A stretch of 64,000 nucleotides of DNA from Amblyomma americanum (GCF_052857255.1 NC_135505.1:134893144-134957143); one strand, 5' to 3'; shown: positions 34,181-46,076, counted from the stretch's first letter. A program made the numbers and translations. Notes: generated by a model from the sequence alone, not told the origin.

Positions 34181-35815
34181 TGTATGTATGTATGTATGTA
34201 TGTATGTATGTATGTATGTATGTATGTATGTATGTATGTATGTATGTATGTATGTACGTATGTATGTATGTATGTATGTATGTATGTATGTACGTATGTA
34301 TGTATGCGGGTTATGGGGGTTTAACGTCCCAAAGCAACTGAGGCCATGAGGGACGCGTATGTATGTATGTATGTATGTATGTATGTATGTATGTATGTAT
34401 GTATGTATGTATGTATGTATGTATGTATGTATGTATGTATGTATGTATGTATGTATGTATGTATGTATGTACGTATGTATGTATGTGGGTTATGGGGGTT
34501 TAACGTCCCAAAGCAACTGAGGCCATGAGGGACGCGTATGTATGTATGTATGTATGTATGTATGTATGTATGTATGTATGTATGTATGTATGTATGTATG
34601 TATGTATGAATGTATGAATGTATGTATGTGGGTTATGGGGGTTTAACGTCCCAAAGCAACTGAGGCCATGAGGGACGCGTATGTATGTATGTATGTATGT
34701 ATGTATGTATGTATGTATGTATGTATGTATGTATGTATGTGGGTTATGGGGGTTTAACGTCCCAAAGCAACTGAGGCCATGAGGGACGCGTATGTATGTA
34801 TGTATGTATGTATGTATGTATGTACGTATGTATGTATGTGGGTTATGGGGGTTTAACGTCCCAAAGCAACTGAGGCCATGAGGGACGCGTATGTATGTAT
34901 GTATGTATGTATGTATGTATGTATGTATGTATGTATGTATGTATGTATGTATGTATGTGGGTTATGGGGGTTTAACGTCCCAAAGCAACTGAGGCCATGA
35001 GGGACGCGTATGTATGTATGTATGTATGTATGTATGTATGTATGTATGTATGTATGTATGTATGTATGTATGTATGTATGTATGTATGTATGTATGTATG
35101 TATGTATGTATGTACGTATGTATGTATGTGGGTTATGGGGGTTTAACGTCCCAAAGCAACTGAGGCCATGAGGGACGCGTATGTATGTATGTATGTATGT
35201 ATGTATGTATGTATGTACGTATGTATGTATGTGGGTTATGGGGGTTTAACGTCCCAAAGCAACTGAGGCCATGAGGGACGCGTATGTATGTATGTATGTA
35301 TGTATGTATGTATGTATGTACGTATGTATGTATGTGGGTTATGGGGGTTTAACGTCCCAAAGCAACTGAGGCCATGAGGGACGCGTATGTATGTATGTAT
35401 GTATGTATGTATGTATGTATGTATGTATGTATGTATGTATGTATGTATGTATGTATGTATGAATGTATGTATGTGGGTTATGGGGGTTTAACGTCCCAAA
35501 GCAACTGAGGCCATGAGGGACGCGTATGTATGTATGTATGTATGTATGTATGTATGTATGTATGTATGTATGTATGTATGTATGTATGTATGTATGTATG
35601 TATGTATGTATGTGGGTTATGGGGGTTTAACGTCCCAAAGCAACTGAGGCCATGAGGGACGTGTATGTATGTATGTATGCATGTATGCATGTATGCATGC
35701 ATGCATGCATGTATGTATGTATGTATGTATGTATGTATGTATGTATGTATGTATGTATGTATGTATGTATGTATGTATGTATGTATGTATGTATGTATGT
35801 ATGTATGTATGTATC
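34180..35815. repeat. Composite satellite: TATG microsatellite alternating with a 50-bp SINE 3' end
   Basis: Long (TATG)n runs are interrupted by eleven near-identical 50-bp units starting at about 34308, 34487, 34630, 34741, 34840, 34959, 35130, 35233, 35336, 35475 and 35614. Each reads GGGTTATGGGGGTTTAACGT on to GGGACGCG, the complement of the 3' end of the SINE family at 33945-34180. Spacing varies from 99 to 179 bp, with repeated values 103/103 and 139/139. The last run contains TGCATG variants. Confidence 0.95.
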
Positions 35816-36082
35816 CGCCCGTGCGCACAATTATACATTTATACTCATAATTGGACTAACAGGTGGTTAATAAAATTTATGAGCACAAGAACCGCGGAAG
35901 GGCGCAGATTTATCAGTTAAACTAAGCCGACAGTGAATGGCAAACCTGTCCTCCATCCAAGCAGCCTGACAATCGAGTTGCGCTTCTAAAGTTTCCTCAC
36001 CCGTTGCATGAGTCTGCAACGTCGATGTCACTGATCTTAAATTCTCTGCAGAGCGCGCGTCGACCGTCTGCGCTATGCTTTG
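35816..36082. other. Unassigned stretch
   Basis: No feature recognised between the satellite and the small foldback. Confidence 0.5.
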
Positions 36083-36222
36083 ACTGAAAGGAGTAAAAAA
36101 GGGAGTAAGCTGTCTTCTACTGCGCTACCTTTTATGCAGTCTAAAAGAAACGGAGTAAAAAAAAGGAGTAAGCGCTGTTCTCCAGCGCACTTCATTTTAC
36201 TCCCTTTTCATTCCTTTCTGTT
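36083..36222. repeat. Small foldback repeat with GGAGTAAAAAAGGGAGTAA ends
   Basis: The left side carries GGAGTAAAAAAGGGAGTAA and a second similar string; the right side has the complement TTTTACTCCCTTTTCATTCC. About 140 bp; looks like a short MITE. Confidence 0.5.
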
Positions 36223-36296
36223 TGGAGTGCAGGTCTGGTTTTGTCATTGACCCGCAGGACGCGTCGACAGTCCGCCGCTATATACTTTCACGCCTA

Positions 36297-36617
36297 TAAT
36301 AATAATAATAATAATTAGTTTCGGGGGAAAGGAAATTGCGCAGTATCTGTCTCGTATATCGTTGGACACCTGAACCGCGCCGTAAGGGAAGGGTAAAGGA
36401 GGATGTGAAAGAAGAAAGGAAGAAGGAGGTGCCGTAGTGGAGGGCTCCGGAATAATTTCGACCACCAGGGGCTCTTTAACGTGCACTGACATCGCACAGC
36501 ACACGGGCGCCTTAGCGTTTTTCCTCCATAAAAACGCAGCCGCCGCGGTCGGGTTCGAACTCGGGAACTCCGGATCAGTAGTCGAGCGCCCTAACCACTG
36601 AGCCACCGCGGCGGGGC
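36297..36617 (-). mobile_element. SINE, family I, AAT tail
   Basis: Complete copy: head at the right end (GCCGCGGTGGCTCAGTGG, then GGTTCGAACCC-like B-box), core, pyrimidine body and (AAT)n tail. Short direct repeat ACGCCTA at 36290-36296 and 36621-36627 fits a target-site duplication. Confidence 0.85.
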
Positions 36618-37832
36618 AAAACGCCTACCGTTTTCAAATGCCAGACGGCGATTTCTTGTTTGTCTTTCAGCGTGACATCGACGATGAAGACACTAGTGCA
36701 GCGGGTGTGCGATGAAACCAGACGAAATCGCTCCGAATGTACATTTTTACGGCAGAATTCTGACAGCAACGACAGAATGTGCAAGCTAACCACTCAGGAA
36801 TCAGAGAAAACGAAGCAGTTCGACGCACCTGCACGCATGGAATGTTTTCATTTTGTTTTTTGTACGCGAAAAAGCGCCGAACTTGTACCGTCATGGGCGT
36901 TTAATTACCGTTCCCACATCTTGGGCCCTCGATGGTGCAAGTTCGGCGGCACGGACACTTGGGTTTCACACAAGGCGCGTTTTCGCGTGCATAGAACGTT
37001 CCATGCGGGTCAGGCTTCAGACTATAGTTCGCGGCGGCGCCGCAGCATCGCGTTGCTTTCGTGAAAATTTGCAATACAGACCATTAGGAGCAGGTTTGTA
37101 GTGTGACGGCTTGAACCACCGCCCGATTTAAACGGGTCAGCCTTATCCATCCATCTAATCGGAAGTTGCGTTGCGTTGCCAATGCTATATTCTGCTGTTT
37201 GCATGCGCTCGCGTACATAACGCAGGTTGCGAGCACGTCCTTGACACAGCGCCATTTCGTGAGGCGGTAAAAGGAGCATGATTACGAGCAAAGAACTGCC
37301 TGCTAATATACGGTAAGCGCATAGCGATAACCATAGTGCCGCGAGGGGTCTGCGGCTCCGTCCATATACGCGTTTACGACGTCGCGTTCGTTTCGTGGAA
37401 CGCACACGGGCAAAGCGTTCAATCAAGAAAGCGGAAAAGATGGAACAATGCCATCTCTCACGACGATGCAGGAAGGATTTCAGGGCGAAAAACATGACCA
37501 GACAACGAATGCGACAAAAGCATTGCGAGTGGCCACGAAAACTGCGAGGGTTGCAGACACGCACTTCTATATCGAATTGCCGGTTGCAACCGAATGGCCA
37601 CACATGCCTTTTATATGGTCTGCCACCGAGTTACGCTTGCTTCAGTCTTCGGGAAGAGGCACAGGCGGGGTTTTCCCCTTTGAAAAGGCAACAGCGCCTC
37701 CGAGCTATGCATCTGCCCATGCATTCGCCGGAGAAACCCGATTAAAAAATAAAATAAATCCTTATACTGCATTGCTACACAGTGCATTTTAGACATTACT
37801 TCAAGAAGCCGCTCGACCTACAGTTTCTGGTA
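36618..37832. other. Unassigned non-repetitive stretch
   Basis: About 1.2 kb without any recognised repeat. Overlapping open frames exist on both strands (longest 193 codons, minus, 37022-37603) but none shows a family motif, so no gene is called. Confidence 0.5.
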
Positions 37833-37839
37833 GATTTGG

Positions 37840-37841
<2 letters not shown>

Positions 37842-37874
<33 letters not shown>

Positions 37875-38176
37875 TGGTTTTTTGGGGAAAGGAAATGGCG
37901 CAGTATCTGCCTCATATATCGTTGGACACCTGAACCGCGCCTTAAGGGAAGGGATAAAGGAGGGAGCGAAAGAAGAAAGGAAGAAATAGGTGCCGTAGTG
38001 GAGGGCTCCGGAATAATTTCGACCACCTGGGGATCTTTAACGTGCACTGACATCGCACAGCACACGGGCGCCTTAGCGTTTTTCCTCCACAAAAACGCAG
38101 CCGCCGCGGTCGGGTTCGAACCCGGGAACTCCGGATCAGTAGTCGAGCGCCCTAACCACCGAGCCACCGCGGCGGG
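37842..38176 (-). mobile_element. SINE, family I, AAT tail
   Basis: Complete copy with intact A- and B-boxes, core and (AAT)n tail. ATTTGGTG at 37834-37841 and 38181-38188 brackets it as a likely target-site duplication. Confidence 0.88.
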
Positions 38177-38745
38177 TTAAATTTGGTGGTAAATTGTTAA
38201 TTAGCGTTAACAAAACGCAACGACGTTCAAAACGCACAGTTTAATATTTGTGAGCCCTCTGCATTTTTTTTTTCGTGTGTGTGACACCTTCTTCCTGCCA
38301 CCAAACATACTGCATTTACTGTATATGCACCGGTGCATGCATGCAGTGAAGATAACAGCGCACTGCGGCTGCATGCGCTAAGTGAAACAACTGCGCACGG
38401 TCGATTCGCCACCAATGCATTTTTCTTTCGCCCATTCTTCGGTGCAAGGGTCAAAATATGATTCCCCCAGCATCGCATCCTATGTCGCTGTGTGCAACGA
38501 TATCCCCGATTCACAGAAGTAATTTGTGGTCACTAGGAGCCTTCGTCAAACTCGCTACGTCGTTCGACGGTGCAGTTGACGAATCCGTGTTGGCTTGAAA
38601 CTTCCAGAAGAAAAAAAATAAACAATGACATATAAAAGCCGCAAGTTTTTTCTGCCCTCAGCCAGAACGAACTAGAGAAACTTTAACTATCATTAACTAT
38701 CACTGCGCCCTCTACAACACCGACCTCTATACTGATCGACGCACC
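38177..38745. other. Unassigned stretch
   Basis: No gene or repeat recognised. Confidence 0.5.
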
Positions 38746-38747
38746 CT

Positions 38748-39000
38748 TACAAAAATGGTCTATAGACAGTCTATAGACTTCTTATAGACTCTATTTCCTT
38801 CCTATAGACATTTATTTTTGTCTATCCGTAGTCGATAGACTGCCTGTAGACAAAATTCTACTAAAAGGGTATGGCCATAAATCTATAGATTGTCTATAGA
38901 CTGTCTATGTGATTTGTATTGCCTATAGACTATTCTCTAGAGTTTGTCTATAGAGAGTCTATAGACTTTATAGACAGAAGTTTGTGTACCGTCTTCGGAC
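38748..39000. repeat. TCTATAGAC-rich element, copy 1
   Basis: About 250 bp containing many GTCTATAGAC-type palindromes in both orientations. The second copy is at 52240-52505. The ends are roughly inverted (AAAATGGTCTATAGAC at the left, GTCTATAGAC plus T-rich at the right in the other copy). Confidence 0.75.
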
Positions 39001-39121
39001 TGCCTTAAATTTTTTATAAGGGCGGGGATAGTTGGTAGAGTGACAATCTGAAAAAAAAAAAGGCGGGAAAAAAGTGGCACGGTTATAAGGTAGTTAAAAC
39101 GAGTAGATGTCCGAAAGAATG

Positions 39122-39330
39122 TGTTTAGCCTGGCTGGCTGGTTATTTCTGTATGGGCTGCTGCTATGCTAGGTTTGGCCAAGGTCACCCTCAAGGTCACC
39201 CTCCCATTGGCTGCACCTTGCGTGACGCTTCTCCGAACAAACCCGAGCTGCTCCGAGGCTTCACACGAGACTTTTGATTGAGACCATGTTAAGTATTGCT
39301 TTCGCGCTAAAAAAGCATCGCGCATTTATT
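39122..39330 (-). repeat. Dispersed repeat, inverted copy of the 42.2 and 43.7 kb repeat
   Basis: The complement shares GCGCGAAAGCA, AGCTCGGGTT, GTTCGGAG and GCAGCCAATGGGAG with 42200-42420 and 43690-43890. Family unknown. Confidence 0.55.
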
Positions 39331-40120
39331 TCGTCCCATCTTTTTTTCATTTTTTCATGATCGCACCACCTCATATGTGACACATTCTCACTGACCATGA
39401 AGCAGCAGCTTTCTGGCACGGAAATGCACCATTATAGTTTGTTCAGACCGCGATCACGTGATCCCATGGTTGTGACGTCATGGAGTTTTCTTGTGTGGCA
39501 CAGCAGCCATCAGCAACCAGTGGCTGCAGGAAAAAAAGCCTCTGCCATTGACCCTATGATAATCCTATCCCGCGCCTCACCGCTTTATCTTATCTCCCCG
39601 CTCTTTATGTTTCCATTCCTTGGGTGTCTACCCCGTTCTGTTATCTGTCCACACTATGTATTCCCTGTTGCAAGACCATTTTTTTCCTTTCAGTGTTCCG
39701 CTAGAATACCCTCAGCACGACCTTGTTCAGTAATCTCATTCTGACTCTCCAAGTTAGCGATATTATCATTCGCGTTACCCCTGCCAAATCAGTTGTAGTT
39801 ACGTCACGAGAACCACCACGACCCTGCGGCTCCCGGAAACGTTCCCGACAAAGATATCGCCGAGAGAACGTCCTTTGGACGTCTTTTGGACGACGTCCAG
39901 TTCACATCGTGTGCTGCTTGCCTTCTCTGCTCTCGAAGACATGCCAAAACGTACATGCGCAGCAAACGAAGAGAGCGAACTCTTCTAAATCGAGGGGCCC
40001 GTTTTCCCATCCACTGCATCGAAGGACGCGCTCTCCGCCATCACGAGACACGGATGACGTCGCAGAGGCGATTGCGTTCTCGGGGCTGATTGAAGGCCAC
40101 CTTGCTACATAAACAGAGTA
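39331..40120. other. Unassigned stretch
   Basis: Contains CRE-like TGACGTCA at about 39474 and ACGTCAC near 39803. Open frames of up to 129 codons lack any recognisable motif. Confidence 0.5.
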
Positions 40121-40126
40121 GACTAG

Positions 40127-40280
40127 TCAGAACTCGGTTAATTCGAACTCCCGGTTTATTCGAATTGAAGCTACCGTCTCGTGAACGTCAAGTACTTTAA
40201 AAAGGCTCCTCTTGGTTGAAACTCCGCACAATTCGAGCAAATTTTCGGCTCCCTACGAGTATGAATTATCGAGCGTCGTT
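40127..40280. repeat. MITE-like element with TTAATTCGAA-type ends
   Basis: Left end AACTCGGTTAATTCGAA, right end complement-like (GAATTATCGAGCG). About 150 bp and similar in layout to the element at 53153-53311. Confidence 0.4.
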
Positions 40281-40850
40281 TGAATCATTATCATCATCAA
40301 CAACATCATCATAATTTATTTACTCCTAAGCTCTTAGGTTAGAGCATTGCATAAGGGGAAGGGGGGGGGGGGAAGGGAGCAGCCGAGACATAATACATTG
40401 GTATTATATACAGGATGTTTTATATAACGGATGTACAGGATGTTATATTATATTGAATAAAGCGAATTGTATGTACTTATCTTGAGTACGCGCTGCAATT
40501 GCGAAGCGCGAAGACACCAAATAGCGACAGAAAACACGAAGAGAACTTACAATCGTCGATTACACATATCATAACAATATTTATAAACATAGGAACTCAC
40601 TCATCCATAAAATTGATTCGGTAATTAATTAGAACGCGTTACATATTCAATTAAAGCTGGCGGATATTCTTGCACCTGGCAGTCGGCTACATGGACAACC
40701 TAATACTAAAAACGCTGATCACTGGTTACGAAGAGTTTCGTTTTAAACATTGTATCGAATTTAACATGAATCACCCAGCATATACATGAGTACTGTGTAC
40801 GCATATGGCGCAGTGAGCAATGCTCCTTGAACGCTATTTTTCTCTTTGCT
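40281..40850. other. Unassigned AT-rich stretch
   Basis: Holds a poly-G run near 40360 and ATTATAT-rich sequence; nothing else seen. Confidence 0.5.
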
Positions 40851-40854
40851 ATGT

Positions 40855-41130
40855 CCGCCGTGATAGCTCAGTGGCTACCGCGGTCAGCTGCTGAGTCCAC
40901 GGTAGCGGAGTCGAACCCCAGCCACGCGGAGGCCACATCTCGATGGATGCGAAATGCGAGGAACGCACGCGTGTGCCATACGGAGCTAAAGGCCGTTAAA
41001 AATAAATAATAATTGATCGCAACTAATCCGGGGCCCTCCACAACGGCGACTTTTCTCTCTCTCTCTCTCATTTTGTCCCCTCCTCCGTCCCTTCACCCAA
41101 GGCAAGGCGTGGTTCAGGACTCCACCGAGA
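40855..41130 (+). mobile_element. SINE of a third type (different tRNA-like head)
   Basis: Head CCGTGATAGCTCAGTGGCTA with B-box AGTCGAACCCC, a body unlike the family I core, then a CT-rich part and GGCGTGGTTCAGG similar to the family I 3' region. The family I SINE that follows inserted at its end. Confidence 0.65.
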
Positions 41131-41138
41131 GGAGACAA

Positions 41139-41468
41139 TAATAATAATAATAATAATAATATTTGGTTTTTCGGGGAAAGGAAATGGCGCAGTATCTGTC
41201 TCATATATCGTTGGGACACCTGAACCGCGCCGTAAGGGAAGGGATAAGAGAGGGAGTGAAAGAAGAAAGGAAGATAGAGGTGCCGTAGTGGAGGGCTCCG
41301 GAATAATTTCGACCACCTGGGGATCTTTAACGTGCACTGACATCGCACAGCACACGGGCGCCTTAGCGTTTTGCCTCCGTAAAAACGCAGCCGCCGCGGT
41401 CGGGTTCGAACCCGGGAACTCCGGAGCAGTAGTCGAGCGCCCTAACCACTGAGCCACCGCGGCGGGGG
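41139..41468 (-). mobile_element. SINE, family I, AAT tail (start of duplicated block 1)
   Basis: Complete copy. GGAGACAA at 41131-41138 and 41469-41476 brackets it. Confidence 0.88.
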
Positions 41469-41507
41469 GGAGACAATGAAACGTTTAAAATTTTCACTCT
41501 TGCAGGG

Positions 41508-42002
41508 CATACTACCAGACTCCATCAAGACGCTATTGTGGCCGCAGGGCAGTGCGCGCACTCGTGAGCGAACTTTGGTGAGCCTCTGTGCATTCCTAGA
41601 ACACACGGGTTTGACGTCCCGTCTGTTCCCCGTCAGGTAGTTACACGCAGTGACCGAACGCCCCGCGAGTTCTACCTTGAACGATTAATAACTGGACGCC
41701 CCACTCCAGTCGTACCCAACACAGTGCTGTGCGCGTGTGTGATTTAATTCCTCTAAAATGAACTAATCACGCGCACAACCTGGACACATTTCTTATTGTG
41801 TAAATAGTTTGTACATATTACTCTCCCCCTATCCTCTCTTCCTGTCCCCTCACCTCTTTCATTTCATTTCTCCATTCTGCCTGCTATCCTTTATTTCCGC
41901 TGCCTCAGCTCAGGTGCTTCAGTATCGATGGCAGATGCCGGGGCTAGCAAAAATCTTTTTCTTCCTTTCTATTATTATTTTTAATAAAACCACTACCACC
42001 AC
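41508..42002 (+). mobile_element. 5'-truncated LINE 3' end, copy 1
   Basis: Same sequence as 50303-50798: the last codons of the LINE ORF, a 3' UTR containing GATGGCAGATGCCGGGGCTA, and an AATAAAACCACTACCACCAC end. Confidence 0.85.
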
Positions 42003-42464
42003 CATCTGCAGCATAAGACGATTATGATGGCGCACTGAGCGTGTATAGTCAGTTACAATTCAAGAAAGCAGCGGCGAATGCCCTTCAAAGGAGGTTCTCA
42101 AGCCAATGGCGTCGTTTAAGACACGGGCCTCTGTCCTCAGCTTCATTTCAACTTCCCCTCTTAACCCCTCCGCATCGTAAATAGCCCGAACAACGAACAA
42201 CCCCCCTCCCCACTACTTTTGGCGCGAAAGCACTTACTTAACGGGGTCAAACCCAACCACGAATCTTGTGTGTAGCCCCGGAGTAACTCGGGCGAGCTCG
42301 GGTTAGTTCGGAGGCTCGTCGCAAAAGCTGCAGCCAATGGAGAGAAGCTCGGGTAAGTTCGGAGGAGAGCGTCGCGCCAGCTGTAGCCAATGGGAGGAGG
42401 ACGTCGCGCCAGCTGCCGACGAGTGGATAGAGGATGTGAAGAGAAGAGCGAGAAAAGCGGTTGC
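42003..42464 (+). repeat. Dispersed repeat of unknown family, block 1
   Basis: Repeated at 43497-43950 and partly, inverted, at 39122-39330 and 44310-44400. Contains internal near-duplicates around CTCGGGTTAGTTCGGAG / CTCGGGTAAGTTCGGAG and CAGCCAATGG. Confidence 0.65.
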
Positions 42465-42612
42465 GTGCGCATGTCAGCGCACGTTAAAGATCCCGGGTGG
42501 TCGAAATTATTCCGGAGCCCTCCACTACGGCACCTCTTTCTTCTTTCTTCTTTCACTCCTTCCTTTATCCCTTCCCTTACGGCGCGGTTCAGGTGTCCAA
42601 CGATATATGAGA
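42465..42612 (+). mobile_element. SINE 3' half running into the assembly gap
   Basis: Core and pyrimidine body of family I without a head; stops at the N run. Confidence 0.8.
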
Positions 42613-42712
42613 NNNNNNNNNNNNNNNNNNNNNNNNNNNNNNNNNNNNNNNNNNNNNNNNNNNNNNNNNNNNNNNNNNNNNNNNNNNNNNNNNNNNNNNN
42701 NNNNNNNNNNNN
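42613..42712. other. Assembly gap, 100 N
   Basis: Exactly 100 N, the usual placeholder for a gap of unknown size. It sits between a plus-strand SINE 3' part and a minus-strand SINE, where an inverted repeat with AAT/ATT tails would be expected. Confidence 0.95.
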
Positions 42713-42935
42713 GAGGGACGTGAAAGCAGAAAGGAAGAGAGAGGTGCCGTAGAGGAGGGCTCCGGAATAATTTCGACCACCTGGGGATCTTAAACGTGCA
42801 CTGACATCGCACAGCACACGGGCGCCTTAGCGTTGTTCCTCCATAAAAACGCAGCCGCCGCGGTCGGGTTCGAACCCGGGAACTCCGGATCAGTAGTCGA
42901 GCTCCCTAACCACTGAGCCACCACGGCGGGGGGGG
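42713..42935 (-). mobile_element. SINE, family I, 3' end lost in the gap
   Basis: Head, core and part of the body of a minus-strand copy, followed by a poly-G run at about 42927-42949. Counterpart of 41139-41468 in block 2. Confidence 0.85.
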
Positions 42936-42980
42936 GGGGGGGGGGGGGGAGACAATGAAACGTTTAAAATTTTCACTCTT

Positions 42981-43496
42981 GCACGGCATACTACCAGACT
43001 CCATCAAGACGCTATTGTGGCCGCAGGGCATGTGCGCGCACTCGTGAGCGAACTTTGGTGAGCCTCTGTGCATTCCTCGAACACACGGGCTTGACGTCCC
43101 GTCTGTTCCCCCGTCAGGTAGTTGTTACACGCAGCGACCGAACGCTCCGCGAGTTTTACCTTGAACGATTAATAACTGGACGCCCACTCCAGTTGTAACA
43201 AACACAGTGCTGTGCGCGTGTGTGATTTAATTCCTCTAAAATGAACTAATCACGCGCACGACCTGGACACATTTCTTATTGTGTAAATAGTTTGTACATA
43301 TTACTTCTCCCCCTATCCTCTCTTCCAGTCCCCTCACCTCTTTCATTTCATTTCTCCATTCTGCCTGCTGTCCTTTATTCCTTTATTTCCGCTGCCCCAG
43401 CTCAGGTGCTTCAGTATCAATGGCAGATGCCGGGGCTAGCAAAAATCTTTTCCTTCCTTTTTATTATTATTTTTAATAAAACCACTACCACCACCA
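42981..43496 (+). mobile_element. 5'-truncated LINE 3' end, copy 2
   Basis: Near-identical to copy 1 with small insertions, with the same truncation point and 3' end; part of the duplicated block. Confidence 0.85.
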
Positions 43497-43950
43497 TCTG
43501 CAGCATAATACGATTATGATGGCGCACTGAGCGTGTATATAGTCAGTTACAACTCAAGAAGGCAGCGGCGAATGCCCTTCAAAGGAGGTTCTCAAGCCAA
43601 TGGCGTCGTTCAAGACACGGGCCTCTGTCCTCAGCTTCATTTCAACTTCCCCTCATCGTAGCAAGCCCGAACAACGGACAACCCCCTCCCCACCACTTTT
43701 GGTGCGAAAGCACTTACTTAACGGGGTCAAACCCAACCACGAATCTTGTGTGAAGCCCCGGAGTAACTCGGGCGAGCTCGGGTTAGTTCGGAGGCTCGTC
43801 GCGCAAGCTGCAGCCAATGGGAGGAAGCTCGGGTAAGTTCGGGGGAGAGCGTCGCGCCAGCTGTAGCCAATGGGAGGAGGACGTCGCGCCAGCTGCCAAC
43901 GAGTGGATAGAGGATGTGAAGAGAAGAGCGAGAAAAGCGGTTGCGTGCGC
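43497..43950 (+). repeat. Dispersed repeat of unknown family, block 2
   Basis: Second copy of 42003-42464 with a few percent differences. Confidence 0.65.
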
Positions 43951-44122
43951 ATGTCAGTGCACGTTAAAGATCCCCCGGTGGTCCAAATTATTCCGGAGCC
44001 CTCCACTACGGCACCTCTTTCTTCCGTTCTTTGTTCACTCTCTCCTTTATCCCTTCCCTTACGGCGCGGTTCAGGTGTCCAACGATATATGAGACAGATT
44101 ACATTTCCTTTCCCCCAAATCA

Positions 44123-44218
<96 letters not shown>
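43951..44218 (+). mobile_element. SINE 3' half with a long ATT tail
   Basis: Core and body of family I without a head, then about 95 bases of (ATT)n at 44123-44218. Confidence 0.85.
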
Positions 44219-44221
<3 letters not shown>

Positions 44222-45335
44222 ATTCCAGAAAGAAGAGGCGAAGAATGAACACACGCCTTCGCACGTCAAATCGGTTTAACTGCATTAAAACCATACCACT
44301 TCTTTGTTGCTCGAGCTGTATGGGTGCGGACGGGTGGGGCGAAGTTGAAAACAGGCTGAGGACAAAGGCCCGTGTCTTGAACGGCGCCATTTGCTGTATA
44401 CAGCCTCCTTTAAGGGTCATTGACCATTGCAGTCTTGAGCTAATTGTCACTGACAATAGTTGTTTCTCCTTCTGTGCACTTGTGTCAATTTGTTTCAGTG
44501 TTGTATATAGGGCTGAAAAATTGTGTACTTCTCTTTACTATAATTCCTTCAATCATTTTCGGCACTTTTTACGTTGCCTATCGCCCTTACCACTGTTTGT
44601 TCTAGTCGCCGCCAGTGGAATCCTCGACGAACAAGTTTCTTAGGGTCGGCACGTCCGCTTTTTTCATTTTTTATTATTCTACTTTAACAAAACCTACTCC
44701 ATTGTCGTCAAACATTTGCGGGAAAAGGCATGACAGAGACAGGCGCGGGAGATCGCTGCGATGTAATGTAGTTGTGACAGCTCCTCTTTGAACGGTGATT
44801 CGCTTCTGTCATATACAGGTTACAGCTTCGGCTAATGCCCTTTGTTCTGATCGAAAATGGACGCACTTGACAAAAACCACGTGACCTTTCTGAGCGTGAC
44901 ACAATTTCTGCCGGTATATGAATGTATACTTTCTAATTTTATTATGATACATACAACGGCTAACAGGCCAGCACTTTTCAGGTTCGGTTGCCTGGCTAGG
45001 TGGTATATCGATATCTTGTTAAAACATGCTTGTGAATACTGATCGTCTAACTTGTGTTCATTAACATCTAACTCTAAAAATTGAGTTTATTACGCCGAAT
45101 TAAATAAAATAAAAAAGCGGAACACTATGTGTGTGCGTATATGTTGCCGCAAAGCTTTGCTATGCTCTTCCAACTTTCTGTTGTCTACAGCCGCCGGCAC
45201 TTTAATTTCTCTCTCAGTTTACCAAGTAGGCCAGACTAATTAATTTCATGCTTGCGATATGTAAATGCGACCAGATCGCTCTGCGAAAAACTGTGACCAC
45301 TAGCGCTAGCTTGGAAACGGCGATAGAGATCAATG
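44219..45335. other. Mostly unassigned stretch with a repeat fragment
   Basis: 44310-44400 is an inverted fragment of the 42.1/43.6 kb repeat (complement of CAAGACACGGGCCT..GTCCTCAGC). The rest has no recognised feature. Confidence 0.5.
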
Positions 45336-45840
45336 GGGAACGTTTTTGGCGACCGCAAAAACGTTAACAGCAAAAAAAAATGGAAGCATGCCAAGAGAAG
45401 ATCTGCTGATATATTGATTGCTATAGTGAAATCTTACAATATATGAAAAAAAATTGCGTTCATAAACTCTTTCCCGTTGAAAAATGCCTTTGTCTAGAAT
45501 TATTGGGTATGCCATTGAAATCACGTACCCAACAATTCTGGACAAAAGCTGTTTTGAGAGGGAAACCATCTATGAACGCAATTTTTTTCATATATTGTAA
45601 GATATCACTAAAGCAATCAACATATCCGCAGATCACCTGACGGTAGCCATGTATTTTTTTTCTATTCACGTTTTTGCTACCATAAAAAGCGTTCCCCAAT
45701 GGTATTCTATACGGCAGTCTTAAGTTTTTGATGCGGTTGATGGAAACATTTAAAAAGAAAGATATTGCCACATATCACAATAGTGAACCATTCCCTTCAA
45801 TATTTCCATAGCAGTGTCTTACAATTTTCCAATTTTCAAA
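45336..45840. repeat. Foldback element (inverted dimer of a MITE-like unit)
   Basis: The left arm (about 45336-45510) and the right arm (about 45530-45700, extending to 45840) are reverse complements; both carry GCAAAAACG, ATCTGCNGATAT, ATCTTACAATATATGAAAAA and TTGCGTTCATA. Single-arm relatives are at 51960-52530 and 59240-59575. Confidence 0.85.
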
Positions 45841-45955
45841 ATTTTTGCCCGAAAATGCTGGACATGCACCGCCATTAATTCATCTTCAGCTTTGCACTGG
45901 CTATCGAATGTTCGGCTCGTTGTAACTACACCACCACTCCTTTACGTCTGAGCCT

Positions 45956-46076
45956 GTCGCCAGTGCACGTTAAAGAACCCCAGGTGGTCGAAATTTCCGG
46001 AGCCCTTCACTACGGCGTCTCTCATATAGTCTGAGTCGCTTTGGGACGTTAAACCCCCGTAAACCATAAACCATAA
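45956..46076 (+). mobile_element. 5'-truncated SINE, second family
   Basis: Begins inside the core (CCAGTGCACGTTAAAGAACC) and ends GGGACGTTAAACCCCCGTAA followed by ACCATAAACCATAA. Confidence 0.85.

Noticed and set aside
34180..35815. CRISPR-like array of evenly repeated units
   Set aside because: The spacers are microsatellite, not unique sequence, the genome is animal, and there are no cas genes.
34346..35920. Open frames of repeated Met-Tyr-Val-Cys or Ile-His-Thr-Tyr
   Set aside because: They come from the TATG microsatellite; the 4-bp unit read in threes gives a 12-bp period without stops.
37022..37603. 193-codon minus-strand open frame
   Set aside because: No family motif, overlapped by equally long frames on the other strand, and no splice or promoter support.
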